From: Paenibacillus durus ATCC 35681
GTDB taxonomy: Bacteria > Bacillota > Bacilli > Paenibacillales > Paenibacillaceae
Assembly: GCF_000993825.1 (NCBI RefSeq)
Contig: NZ_CP011114.1
Location: 1,798,001-1,862,000 of the forward strand
Direction of reading: 5' to 3'
Length of the DNA: 64,000 nucleotides
In this document: in pieces, positions 1 to 8,390 of the stretch
How positions within the stretch are numbered: position 1 is the first letter of the stretch
How the letters are laid out: every line of letters begins with the position of its first letter
Made by a program: the position numbers and the translations under genes
Notes under the pieces: generated by a model
Told to the model about the DNA's origin: nothing
Seen by the model: only the letters and a program-made list of their open reading frames with translations
The model's database searches: none

Positions 1-837
1 TTCAGCAAAGAAATTCCGGAAGGCGAGGTATTCCGGCAGAATCCGGCAGCAAGCAGCCAATATGATCCGGATACTGCTGCTATCTCGCTCACTGTCAGCA
101 AAGGCCAGGAGAGCATCACGATGCCGGATTTAACGGGCCTCACCGAATCGGAAGCGAAAGCCAAGCTGGAGGAGTTAGGTCTTGTGCTCGGTGATGTGAA
201 GAGGGAATCCAGTTTCTCCATAGAAAAGGGCAAGATAACGAAGCAATGGCCGTATGAAAAAGGCGCAGCGGCGCTGCCTGGCGAGAAAATTACCATATAC
301 ATCAGCGACGGCTATCCGCCTGAAGCGCTGGAATACACATTCAATCTTCCAGTATCTCCGGTGCAGGAAGGGAAGAAGACCAAGATTCGGATCGAATTTG
401 TCGATGCGCGCAACAATGGCGAGAAACAGGATTGGGGAACCCGCACGATCAGCAGAACTCAGGTGCTGTCGGTGAACCTTATCCTCGCTCCAAATAAGGA
501 AGGGGCTGTCATGGTGTACCGGGATGGAGAGTTCTTCGATACGTATTCCGTCTCGTACATGGATGCAAAGAACGGTACGGTGCCAATTCCCGAGCCATCG
601 CCGGTCAATCCGCCATCGCCGTCTCCGACCGAAACGCCGGCCGAGACACCTGCCGGCGCTGAACCGTCTGCAGATCCGGTCACCGCACCCGGAACGGATG
701 GCGCTACGCCGCCGGATACCGGGGGCGAGCCGGGAGTCAATCAGACGGGGGACGTTGCGAGTGGTACGCAAATCATATCCGGCAACAGTCAGGACACCGC
801 TTCCGGCCCTAAACATAAAGGTAAAGATAAGAAATAA
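1..837 (+). CDS. prkC: PASTA-domain Ser/Thr protein kinase PrkC, C-terminal part (5' end outside window)
   Basis: The reading frame is open from base 1, so this is the C-terminal 278 residues of a longer protein; the kinase domain lies off the left edge. Visible residues 1-40 are the end of one PASTA repeat and residues 41-105 are a full one (starts MPDLTGLTESEAKAKLEELG). A beta-rich segment follows, then a low-complexity Pro/Ser/Thr/Gly tail ending in a Lys-rich stretch. PASTA kinases of this type are membrane proteins whose extracellular repeats sense peptidoglycan fragments or lipid II and act in growth and spore germination. Position directly before rsgA and rpe matches the conserved prkC-rsgA-rpe order of Bacillales. 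Identification rests on the PASTA repeat plus this order, because the catalytic part cannot be seen. Confidence 0.88.
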   Translation, partial: FSKEIPEGEVFRQNPAASSQYDPDTAAISLTVSKGQESITMPDLTGLTESEAKAKLEELGLVLGDVKRESSFSIEKGKITKQWPYEKGAAALPGEKITIYISDGYPPEALEYTFNLPVSPVQEGKKTKIRIEFVDARNNGEKQDWGTRTISRTQVLSVNLILAPNKEGAVMVYRDGEFFDTYSVSYMDAKNGTVPIPEPSPVNPPSPSPTETPAETPAGAEPSADPVTAPGTDGATPPDTGGEPGVNQTGDVASGTQIISGNSQDTASGPKHKGKDKK

Positions 838-858
838 TCGCAAAAACCAGTCAAAGAC

Positions 859-887
859 AAGAGCGGCCGCTTAAACTGCCGCTCTTG
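859..887 (+). terminator. Hairpin between prkC and rsgA
   Basis: A 9-bp perfect stem (AAGAGCGGC / GCCGCTCTT) with a 10-nt loop follows the prkC stop. There is no T-run after it, so it may be a weak terminator or a processing/attenuating hairpin rather than a full intrinsic terminator. Confidence 0.4.
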
Positions 888-948
888 CAGCAAACGGGGA
901 GACGATTGCCATCGAACCCGCCGAATCAAAGAGAGGAAGGCTTCGTTC

Positions 949-1854
949 ATGCCTGAAGGTGTAATCGTTAAGGCTTTAAGCGGTTATTATTATGTGAAAC
1001 CGCTCCGGGAAGGAAAGATCTCTCCGGAGGATGAAATCGTTCAGTGCAGAGCCCGTGGTATTTTTAAGAAGAGAGGCCAGTCTCCTCTGGTCGGTGACAG
1101 GGTCATTTATTCCTTGACCGAGAATGGAGAGGGGACGGTAGATGAACTCCACCCCCGCGATTCCGAACTGATTCGTCCGCCCGTGGCGAATGTTACGCTG
1201 GCGGTGCTGTTGTTCTCCGTCCGGGAACCGGACCTGAATCTGCAGCTTCTCGATAAATTTCTCGTGCACATCGAGCATTCCGGATTGGACACGATCATCG
1301 TGCTGACCAAACAGGATTTGGCGGAAGAGGACGGGAAGAGCATCGCTCATGTTAAAGAACTGTATGAGCGGATTGGTTATGAGGTGATGGTGACAAGCTC
1401 GCGGACGGGCTCGGGCAGCGAGGAACTCCGGAAGCGGCTCGCAGGCGCAATCAGCGTATTCGCCGGTCAATCCGGCGTAGGCAAATCTTCGCTGCTTAAC
1501 CGGCTGGTTCCCGGTCTTTCTCTGGAGACCAGCGAGATCAGCATGCGGCTGGGGCGGGGACGGCACACGACGCGGCATGTCGAGCTGATGGATATCGGCG
1601 ATGGAGGTTATGTGGCGGATACGCCCGGCTTCAGCCAGTTGGATTTTCTGGAGCTTGGAGTGGAGGAGCTGTCTTCCTGCTTCCGCGAGTTTGTTCCATT
1701 TGCGGCGGAATGTAAATTCCGCGGCTGCAGCCACCTTCATGAACCGGGCTGCCGAGTAATCGAGGCCTTGGAGGCCGGAGAGATTTCGGACAGCCGCTAT
1801 GAGCACTACAAGCTGTTTTTTAATGAAATGAAAGACAAGAAGCGGAGGTACTGA
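949..1854 (+). CDS. rsgA: Ribosome biogenesis GTPase RsgA
   Basis: Encodes a 301-residue circularly permuted GTPase that binds the 30S subunit and helps late 16S rRNA maturation. The permuted motif order is visible: G4 TKQD near residue 119, then G1 GQSGVGKSS near residue 172, then G3 DTPG near 223. The C-terminal zinc site has the CxxxxCxHxxxxxC spacing near residues 255-268. The N-terminal 70 residues form the OB-fold. ATG is preceded by GAGGAAGG. The rpe gene starts 3 nt after the stop, so the two are translationally close and likely co-transcribed with prkC upstream. Length is typical for the family. Confidence 0.96.
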   Translation: MPEGVIVKALSGYYYVKPLREGKISPEDEIVQCRARGIFKKRGQSPLVGDRVIYSLTENGEGTVDELHPRDSELIRPPVANVTLAVLLFSVREPDLNLQLLDKFLVHIEHSGLDTIIVLTKQDLAEEDGKSIAHVKELYERIGYEVMVTSSRTGSGSEELRKRLAGAISVFAGQSGVGKSSLLNRLVPGLSLETSEISMRLGRGRHTTRHVELMDIGDGGYVADTPGFSQLDFLELGVEELSSCFREFVPFAAECKFRGCSHLHEPGCRVIEALEAGEISDSRYEHYKLFFNEMKDKKRRY

Positions 1855-1857
1855 CCT

Positions 1858-2517
1858 ATGATCAAAATTGCTCCTTCCATACTATCGGCGGACTTCGCTG
1901 CACTCGGCGCCGAAGTGGCCGAGGTTGAAGCCTCCGGTGCGGACTGGATTCATGTGGACGTGATGGACGGCCATTTCGTGCCTAATATTACACTCGGTCC
2001 GCCAATCGTCAAGGCGGTATCAGCCCATACCTCCCTGCCGCTCGACGTTCACCTTATGATAGAGAAGCCGGAACGCTACATTGCCGACTTCGCGGCGGCC
2101 GGAGCGGCGGTCATTACCGTCCATGCCGAAGCCTGCGTTCACCTGCACCGGGTGATTCATCAGATTAAGGAGTATGGCCTGCTCGCCGGTGTGGCGATCA
2201 ATCCGGGAACGCCCGCCTCCGCCGTGAGAGAGGTACTGGCGGATGTCGATTTGGTCCTGGTCATGACCGTGAACCCCGGCTTCGGCGGACAGGCATTCAT
2301 TCCTGGAACCGTGCATAAAATCCGGGAAATTCGCCAATGGGCGTCTGAGATCGGCCATGATCTGCGTATCGAGGTGGACGGAGGGATTGCTGAAGCGACG
2401 GCGGGTGTCGTATCCGAAGCTGGGGCGGATGTATTGGTCGCCGGTAATGCCGTCTTCGGCCAAAGCGACCGGACGGCGGCCATTTCCGCGATCCGGGCGG
2501 CGGCTGCAGCTCGCTAA
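1858..2517 (+). CDS. rpe: Ribulose-phosphate 3-epimerase
   Basis: A 219-residue TIM-barrel enzyme interconverting D-ribulose 5-phosphate and D-xylulose 5-phosphate in the pentose phosphate pathway. Diagnostic motifs are PSILSADF at the N terminus, HVDVMDGHFVPN (metal-binding Asp and His), MTVNPGFGGQ and VDGGI (phosphate binding). The start has GGAGG 9 nt upstream, overlapping the end of rsgA. An intrinsic terminator follows within 55 nt. In Bacillus a thiN gene often follows; it is absent here. Confidence 0.96.
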   Translation: MIKIAPSILSADFAALGAEVAEVEASGADWIHVDVMDGHFVPNITLGPPIVKAVSAHTSLPLDVHLMIEKPERYIADFAAAGAAVITVHAEACVHLHRVIHQIKEYGLLAGVAINPGTPASAVREVLADVDLVLVMTVNPGFGGQAFIPGTVHKIREIRQWASEIGHDLRIEVDGGIAEATAGVVSEAGADVLVAGNAVFGQSDRTAAISAIRAAAAAR

Positions 2518-2568
2518 CAGGAGTAAAGGTTCTGGAGGTTATAGGCCAAGTTACGGCCGCATAAATAT

Positions 2569-2603
2569 GGTTACATGAGCAGAAATCTCATGTAGCCTTT
2601 TTT
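2569..2603 (+). terminator. Intrinsic terminator after rpe
   Basis: Stem GGTTACATGAG / CTCATGTAGCC with one G-T wobble and a 6-nt loop (CAGAAAT region), followed by a T6 run. It closes the prkC-rsgA-rpe unit. Confidence 0.8.
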
Positions 2604-2644
2604 GTGTCTTAATGAGGGCTGCAGCATTGATCGGAGGGTGAAAC

Positions 2645-2725
2645 ATGAAATTTTATACATTTAAGCTGCCGAAGTTTTTAGGAGGGGTTGTCAAGGCGAT
2701 CTTGAACACATTTCAGAAGAGCTGA
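2645..2725 (+). CDS. spoVM: Stage V sporulation protein M
   Basis: A 26-residue peptide beginning MKFYTFKLPKFLGG and ending KS. It matches the known SpoVM peptide almost position by position: the MKFYT-KLPKFLGG core including the helix-breaking Pro, then an amphipathic helix. SpoVM recognises the positively curved forespore membrane and recruits the coat ATPase SpoIVA. A ribosome-binding site GGAGGGTG lies 6 nt upstream. The position between rpe and rpmB is the same as in Bacillus. It is too short for ordinary gene finding. Compared with the Bacillus subtilis peptide the C-terminal half is the more diverged part. Confidence 0.93.
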   Translation: MKFYTFKLPKFLGGVVKAILNTFQKS

Positions 2726-2752
2726 GGGCCGTACGGGAAATCATGCAGCATG

Positions 2753-2790
2753 AAAAAAAGCACCTTACTGATGTAAAGGGTGCTTTTTGT
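2753..2790. terminator. Bidirectional terminator between spoVM and rpmB
   Basis: Stem AAAAAGCACC / GGGTGCTTTTT with A-run on the left and T-run on the right, so it can stop transcription both of spoVM (+) and rpmB (-), which converge here. Confidence 0.8.
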
Positions 2791-2809
2791 TTGAGATTAA
2801 GTTTGGAAA

Positions 2810-2998
2810 CTAGACGCGCTCTACTTTACCGGACTTCAGAGCGCGGGTGCTTACGTATACACGCTTCGGTTTGCCGTTCACCAGAATGCGGACCTTTTGA
2901 ACGTTAACTCCCCAGGAGCGACGGTTACGGTTGTTGGCGTGGGATACGTGGTTGCCGGTGCTCGGTTTCTTGCCAGTTACAGCACATTTACGGGACAT
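2810..2998 (-). CDS. rpmB: 50S ribosomal protein L28
   Basis: A 62-residue basic protein starting [16 protein letters not shown], the standard L28 N terminus, with the [12 protein letters not shown] core and a basic tail. Two ATG codons sit in tandem (3001 and 2998). The second is chosen because AGGAGGT lies 7 nt before it and because L28 proteins begin M-A/S-R-K-C. It lies alone on the reverse strand between spoVM and the FakA-type gene. It keeps only one Cys in the N-terminal part, so it appears to be the zinc-free form. Confidence 0.96.
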   Translation of the reverse strand: MSRKCAVTGKKPSTGNHVSHANNRNRRSWGVNVQKVRILVNGKPKRVYVSTRALKSGKVERV

Positions 2999-3187
2999 CA
3001 TTACACCTCCTTGTTGCGTTCACCTGCATAAAACAATACTTAAATATAATATCACAGTAAAAAATGCCCCGTCAACCGGTTCAAAAACATTTATTTCTGA
3101 AGTTGCTTATAGTACAATATAGATTAGTGCATTGTGTCTAGTTTGTGTTAGCTACAAGAGACATGAAGGCAGGAAGGGGAATTTTCA

Positions 3188-4966
3188 TTGAGTAAGCGTT
3201 CTATAAACGGAATAGATTTTACAGCGATGGTACTGGCCGGCGCTAATAAGCTGCAGCAGCATGCGGAGCACGTGAATTCCCTGAATGTTTTTCCGGTTCC
3301 GGACGGGGATACGGGGACCAATATGAACTTGACGATGACCACAGGGGTGGGTGAATTGCGGAAAAATCATTCTGCTTCCATTGGACAATGTTCCGGCGTT
3401 CTGTCCAAAGGTCTGCTGATGGGCGCGCGCGGTAATTCCGGCGTTATCTTGTCCCAACTGTTCCGCGGATTCGGCCGTTATGCCGCAGCATACGAAGAAT
3501 TGAATTCTCAACAGTTTGCGGCTGCGCTGCAATCAGGTGTGGATACCGCGTATAAAGCGGTAGTCAAGCCGGTGGAGGGGACTATCCTGACTGTAGCCAA
3601 GGAAGCTGCCAGACATGCCGTTTTTCTGGCGCGGCGAACAACTGATATTAATGAACTGATGACCGAAGTGCTGGCCAAAGCCAAAGAGGCGCTTGCGGGA
3701 ACGCCAGATCTTCTGCCGGTGCTCAAGCAGGTGGGAGTTGTGGATTCGGGAGGTCAAGGTCTAGTTTATATATATGAAGGTTTTTTAGATTCTTTATTAA
3801 ATGGGCAGTTCGCGGATTCCGGACAGGGACAAGCCGCCCGCGAGCCGGTTCATGCAGGGCAGGCAGTAATGCTGACCAAGTCGGAGGTAAAATCGGCATA
3901 TGTGCCTGCATCGGCCCAGTCGCAGCTGTCGACGGAGGATATCGAGTTCTTATATGACATGGAGTTCTTTATCAACCGCAAGTTGGGAGGCCCCCAGGCT
4001 GAGGCGTTTGATGAGGATCAATTCCGGAAGGCGTTATCGCTGAATGGCGATTCCATTATCGTCATTTCTGACGATGACACCATTAAGGTACACGTTCACT
4101 CCAAGGCTCCGGGTGAAGTGTTGAATCTCGCGCTTCTCTATGGGGAGATTACCCAAATTCATATTTTGAATATGCGCGAGCAGCATCGCGATTTATTGAT
4201 AGCCGGGATCGATATCGCCCCGAGTCCTGAAGTATTTGCAGATATTCCCGAAGAAAAAAGCAGCGTAGAGGCACCCGCGGTACCCCCGGCAGATGATTTG
4301 GCGCCGTATGGTTTTATCGCGGTTTCCTCCGGCGACGGGATTACTGAAATTTTCAAAAGCTTGGGCATTGATGTAGTGCTTGCAGGCGGCCAGACGATGA
4401 ACCCGAGTACAGAGGATTTTGTAAATGCCGTCACGTCAATTTCAGCGAAGCATATCTATATTTTGCCGAATAACTCCAATATCGTTCTAGCCGCTGAGCA
4501 GTCCAAAGAGCTTCTAGAAGGCGAACGTGAAATTACGGTTATCGCGAGCAAGAGTATTCCGCAGGGCATTGCCGCTGCGTTCGCTTTCCAAGAGGAAGAG
4601 TCGGTAGACAGCAATACCGAAAGAATGTTGGAGGCCATTAACCGGGTGAAATCGGGACAGGTCACCTATGCCGTGAGGGATACCAAATACGAGGAAATGG
4701 ACATTAAGGCGGGACAGTATATCGGTATTTCCAATTCCAAAATCGTAGCCGCCGCTGAGGATCTGCTGTCTGCCAGCCAGGCGCTGCTGTCCAAGATGCT
4801 GAAGAGCGGAGACGAAATCATTACTATTTTGACAGGGCAAGAAGCCGATCTTCGGGATACGGAAGCGTTGGAGGGTTGGCTCGGAGCGAATTATCCCGAT
4901 GCGGAAATTGAAATTCACGAAGGCGGTCAGCCGCTGTACTATTATTTATTCTCGGTAGAAGCTTAA
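3188..4966 (+). CDS. fakA: DAK2/YloV-family fatty acid kinase (FakA-type)
   Basis: A 592-residue protein. The N-terminal DAK2-type kinase domain (about residues 8-200) contains NVFPVPDGDTGTNM, whose Asp residues bind the Mg-ATP. A middle domain is followed by a C-terminal DegV-like fold as in YloV. The family phosphorylates fatty acids bound to a FakB (DegV-family) partner, feeding acyl-phosphate into phospholipid synthesis. The partner candidate is the next gene, 31 nt downstream. The start is TTG preceded by AGGAAGGGG. In Bacillus a small Asp23-family gene (yloU) precedes this gene; the 186 nt upstream here have no room for it. Confidence 0.92.
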   Translation: MSKRSINGIDFTAMVLAGANKLQQHAEHVNSLNVFPVPDGDTGTNMNLTMTTGVGELRKNHSASIGQCSGVLSKGLLMGARGNSGVILSQLFRGFGRYAAAYEELNSQQFAAALQSGVDTAYKAVVKPVEGTILTVAKEAARHAVFLARRTTDINELMTEVLAKAKEALAGTPDLLPVLKQVGVVDSGGQGLVYIYEGFLDSLLNGQFADSGQGQAAREPVHAGQAVMLTKSEVKSAYVPASAQSQLSTEDIEFLYDMEFFINRKLGGPQAEAFDEDQFRKALSLNGDSIIVISDDDTIKVHVHSKAPGEVLNLALLYGEITQIHILNMREQHRDLLIAGIDIAPSPEVFADIPEEKSSVEAPAVPPADDLAPYGFIAVSSGDGITEIFKSLGIDVVLAGGQTMNPSTEDFVNAVTSISAKHIYILPNNSNIVLAAEQSKELLEGEREITVIASKSIPQGIAAAFAFQEEESVDSNTERMLEAINRVKSGQVTYAVRDTKYEEMDIKAGQYIGISNSKIVAAAEDLLSASQALLSKMLKSGDEIITILTGQEADLRDTEALEGWLGANYPDAEIEIHEGGQPLYYYLFSVEA

Positions 4967-4997
4967 GCCCAGTAATGATGCGAAGGGGAGGTTTACT

Positions 4998-5858
4998 ATG
5001 AATCATACCGTTATCGTCACCGACAGCACATCTGATATCCCTCCGTCCATGGTGGAAGCTTACGGCATCCATGTCGTACCGCTTACCCTCATGTTCGGGG
5101 AGGAATCTTACCGCGACGGGGTCGATATGACGCCGGAACAGTTCTATGAGCGACTTCCCCGTTCTCCGCAGCTGCCGACCACGTCACAGCCATCGCCGGT
5201 CGAATATATGGATGTGTATAGAAATATTTTGGAGCAGTATCCGGATAGTCCGATATTGTCTTTCCATATTTCTTCTGGACTGAGCGGAACCTACCAATCC
5301 GCGCTGCTCGCCAAATCGATGCTGGAGGAAGAAGGCGGCCGGATCACCGTATTCGATTCCTTATCCGCTTCCTACGGATTCGGTATGCTGGTGGTTCATG
5401 CGGCCCGTTTGGCTGCCGAAGGGAAAGGCCCGGAGGAAATCTTGGAGTCGGTCGAACGGCTTCGCCGCTCGCGAAAGCTTTATTTTCTGGTGGATACGCT
5501 AGAATACTTGCAAAAGGGAGGCCGGATTGGCAAAGCTTCGGCTTTCCTTGGCACACTGCTCAATATTAAGCCGATTCTGTCAATCGACGACGAAGGCATT
5601 ATCTATGCAGTAGAGAAAGTCAGAGGACGAAAAAAAGCGGCGGCCCGTATGATCGAGCTGTTCAAGAGCGATCTTCAGGGCACGGACAAAATCAATGTAG
5701 CTGTCGGACACACCGCTCAGCCAGCTGCCGGTGAAGAATTTCTGCAGGAGCTCTCCGCGTATTTTACACTGGAGGAAAAAGTGCTGACTAACGTAGGGCC
5801 GGTTGTCGGAAGTCATGTCGGCAACGGCACGCTTGCCGTATTTGTGTGGCCCGCGTAG
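4998..5858 (+). CDS. DegV-family fatty-acid-binding protein (FakB-type)
   Basis: A 286-residue DegV protein. Visible signatures are VTDSTSDIP at the N terminus, SSGLSGTYQSA (phosphate/carboxylate-binding Ser and Thr), and DTLEYLQKGGRIGKA in the C-terminal half. DegV proteins carry a single fatty acid and present it to the FakA kinase. Adjacency to the FakA-type gene, same strand, 31 nt apart, supports a functional FakA-FakB pair, though many genomes also carry unlinked FakB copies. Good ribosome-binding site GGGGAGG upstream of ATG. Acyl-chain preference cannot be deduced. Confidence 0.9.
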   Translation: MNHTVIVTDSTSDIPPSMVEAYGIHVVPLTLMFGEESYRDGVDMTPEQFYERLPRSPQLPTTSQPSPVEYMDVYRNILEQYPDSPILSFHISSGLSGTYQSALLAKSMLEEEGGRITVFDSLSASYGFGMLVVHAARLAAEGKGPEEILESVERLRRSRKLYFLVDTLEYLQKGGRIGKASAFLGTLLNIKPILSIDDEGIIYAVEKVRGRKKAAARMIELFKSDLQGTDKINVAVGHTAQPAAGEEFLQELSAYFTLEEKVLTNVGPVVGSHVGNGTLAVFVWPA

Positions 5859-5871
5859 ATGAGGGATGAAT

Positions 5872-7923
5872 ATGATTCTGTCTTTGGATACAACCATGGT
5901 TAAACAAATTAGTGGCGTGAGCGCTCAAAAGCAGGCTGAGCTTCACGCCTTTGGCATATTTTCGGTGAAAGATTTGCTGGAGTATTATCCTTTCCGCTAT
6001 GAGGACTACCGGCCGAAATCGCTTAGCGAAGTGAAGCACGGGGATAAAGTAACGGTCGAGGCCAAAGTTATGGGCGTCCCGGTGCTTCAGCGGTTTGGCG
6101 GGAAGTCGCGTCTCAGCTGCAAAATGATGACGGGATCGTGGATGTTTACGGCTACCTGGTTCAACCGGCATTATGTGCGTGAGCAGCTGACGGCGGGCCG
6201 TCAAGTTGTCATCAGCGGAAAATGGGATCAGAAGCGGTCGCAAATTACAGTCGCCGATTATGAATTTCCGGATCGCGGGGAAGGAAAGACCGGAACGCTG
6301 CAGCCTGTGTACTCGGTCGGCGGCAAAATTACGCAAGGCTGGCTCCGCAAGACAATTGCCCAGGCGCTGCTGCAATTTGGGGATATGATCCCCGAAATTT
6401 TGCCGCAGCCCATTATGCAAAAATACGATTTTATGCCGCGTAAACGGGCAATCGCCACGATCCATCAGCCCGAGGATTCACAGGAAGGCCAACAGGGACG
6501 CAGAAGGATGGTCTATGAGGAACTGTTTCTGTTCCAACTGAAGGTTCAGGCTTTCCGTACGCTCAATCGGGGCAGGATGGACGGTATGGTGCATACGGTG
6601 GACAATGCCACGGTTCGCCAATTCGTACGCAGTCTTCCGTTCGAGCTGACCAATGCCCAAAAGGCGGCGGAGCTTGAGATTTTGCAGGATATGCGTTCTC
6701 CTTACTGCATGAACCGGCTGCTTCAAGGCGATGTGGGTTCCGGCAAAACGGCGCTCGCGGCAATCGCGCTGTTCGCGACGGTCCGTTCGGGCTTTCAGGG
6801 AGCGCTCATGGTGCCGACAGAGATTTTGGCCGAACAGCACAGCAGATCGCTTCAGGCGATGTTCGAGCCGTTCGGCATTTCCGTAGCGCTGCTGACCGGC
6901 AGCGTGAACGGCCGCAAGCGCAAGGATCTGCTCGCCTCGCTGCAAATGGGCCTCGTCGATGTGGTCGTCGGAACGCATGCTTTGATTCAGGAGGACGTGT
7001 TCTTTAGGGAACTCGGTCTCGTTGTAACGGATGAGCAGCACCGGTTTGGGGTGAATCAGCGCAGTATTTTGCGGCGTAAAGGCTACAATCCGGATGTGCT
7101 TACGATGACGGCGACCCCGATTCCGCGGACGCTGGCGATAACCGTCTTCGGGGATATGGATGTCTCCACCTTGTCCGAGCGTCCGAAAGGACGTATTCCG
7201 ATCTCTACCTATTGGGTGAAACCGGACATGATGGAGAGGGTGCTGAATCTGGTCCGCCGCGAGGTGGGGCAAGGGCGTCAAGCATACATCATCTGTCCGC
7301 TGATTGAGGAATCGGACAAGCTGGATGTGCAGAACGCGATTGATCTGCATATTCAGCTGTCCCAGGCTTTTCCCGATTACCGGGTAGGCCTGCTGCATGG
7401 CCGGATGACGCCTGGGGAGAAGGACGAGGTCATGCGCGCTTTCTACGATAATGAAGTACAGGTGCTCGTATCGACGACTGTTGTCGAGGTAGGCGTCGAT
7501 GTGCCGAATGCGACCCTGATGATTATCATGGACGCCGACCGGTTCGGACTGTCCCAGCTTCATCAGCTTCGCGGGCGCGTCGGGCGGGGAGAGCATGCTT
7601 CCTACTGCGTGCTGGTGGCCGATCCGAAATCGGAGGTCGGACGCGAGCGCATGGCGGCGATGACCGAAACGGACGACGGTTTTGAAGTCTCGCGGCGCGA
7701 TCTTGAGCTGCGGGGGCCAGGGGATTTCTTCGGCACGAAGCAGAGCGGTCTGCCGGAGTTTCGCCTCGCGGACATGGCAGCTGATTTTGCCGTTCTTGAG
7801 CAGGCGCGCGGCGATGCCGCCGAATTGCTGCAGGATGGCAGCTTTTGGACATCCGCCGAGTTCGCGCCGCTGCGAAGCTATCTCCAGAAAGAACAAATTT
7901 TTCAAGGCGATCTGATCGATTGA
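5872..7923 (+). CDS. recG: ATP-dependent DNA helicase RecG
   Basis: About 683 residues. RecG reverses stalled replication forks and migrates Holliday junctions. Seen in order: N-terminal wedge/OB-fold domain (residues 1-230), Walker A GDVGSGKT near residue 285, the RecG-specific DEQHRFG box near 385, TATPIPRTLAI, and the C-terminal helicase motifs VEVGVDVPNA and QLRGRVGRG. Two ATGs are possible (5866 and 5872); the second is preferred because GAGGG ends at 5865 and would touch the first. Starts 13 nt after the degV stop and is likely in the same operon. Confidence 0.96.
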   Translation: MILSLDTTMVKQISGVSAQKQAELHAFGIFSVKDLLEYYPFRYEDYRPKSLSEVKHGDKVTVEAKVMGVPVLQRFGGKSRLSCKMMTGSWMFTATWFNRHYVREQLTAGRQVVISGKWDQKRSQITVADYEFPDRGEGKTGTLQPVYSVGGKITQGWLRKTIAQALLQFGDMIPEILPQPIMQKYDFMPRKRAIATIHQPEDSQEGQQGRRRMVYEELFLFQLKVQAFRTLNRGRMDGMVHTVDNATVRQFVRSLPFELTNAQKAAELEILQDMRSPYCMNRLLQGDVGSGKTALAAIALFATVRSGFQGALMVPTEILAEQHSRSLQAMFEPFGISVALLTGSVNGRKRKDLLASLQMGLVDVVVGTHALIQEDVFFRELGLVVTDEQHRFGVNQRSILRRKGYNPDVLTMTATPIPRTLAITVFGDMDVSTLSERPKGRIPISTYWVKPDMMERVLNLVRREVGQGRQAYIICPLIEESDKLDVQNAIDLHIQLSQAFPDYRVGLLHGRMTPGEKDEVMRAFYDNEVQVLVSTTVVEVGVDVPNATLMIIMDADRFGLSQLHQLRGRVGRGEHASYCVLVADPKSEVGRERMAAMTETDDGFEVSRRDLELRGPGDFFGTKQSGLPEFRLADMAADFAVLEQARGDAAELLQDGSFWTSAEFAPLRSYLQKEQIFQGDLID

Positions 7924-7988
7924 GGCACATGAAGACACGTCCCGTCATATACTGAGAAAGATTGGATATGACGGGAGGTGCGTCAAGC

Positions 7989-8276
7989 TTGAGTTATCAG
8001 CAATATGGAATCAGTCCTCAGCTGGTGGAGCGGATCAAGACGAAGATGAAAAATCCGGCGGTCAAGGAACGGATCAAGAATTTGATTAACGGCGTCAGCA
8101 AGCAGCAGCTTCAGGACCCTGGCGTGGTGCGCAGACTGGTGCGGAATGCTTCAGCTATCCTGGGGGAAAGACTCAGTTCTGATCAGGAGGACAGCATAGT
8201 CAGATTCGTCATTGCCCAAAAAATCGACCCGAATAGTACCTTCCACTTGATTCGCTTATGGGGGATGTTCCGTTAG
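7989..8276 (+). CDS. Stage VI sporulation protein F-like
   Basis: A 95-residue helical protein whose central part (KNLINGVSKQQLQDPGVVRR...RLSSDQEDSIVRFVI) resembles the SpoVIF family, a late mother-cell factor needed for GerE-dependent coat gene activity. TTG at 7989 is chosen as start because GGGAGGTG lies 8 nt upstream; an in-frame TTG at 7962 has no such site. The short inverted repeat CCCGTCATAT...ATATGACGGG (7941-7975) just before it could be an operator or sigma-K-region structure. Family assignment is by motif memory and moderately sure. Confidence 0.75.
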   Translation: MSYQQYGISPQLVERIKTKMKNPAVKERIKNLINGVSKQQLQDPGVVRRLVRNASAILGERLSSDQEDSIVRFVIAQKIDPNSTFHLIRLWGMFR

Positions 8277-8329
8277 CCGTTTTCAGCATTCCGATGAATG
8301 CAAAGGCAGACTTCCCGCAAAGCGGACAT

Positions 8330-8367
8330 AAAAAAGCGTTCCGGCTTCAAGGCCAGAACGCTTTTTT
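8330..8367. terminator. Bidirectional terminator, spoVIF-like / khtU
   Basis: Stem AAAAAAGCGTTCCGGC-loop-GGCCAGAACGCTTTTTT with A and T runs on both flanks, between two converging genes. Confidence 0.85.
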
Positions 8368-8390
8368 GAGGCGGATCAACGCTCCAAAAG

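Noticed and set aside
976..1806. Reverse-strand open frame opposite rsgA
   Set aside because: The forward frame has every RsgA motif; the reverse frame has no family features.
6478..7938. Very long reverse-strand open frame opposite recG
   Set aside because: Antisense of a highly conserved gene; His/Arg-rich composition typical of shadow frames and no ribosome site.
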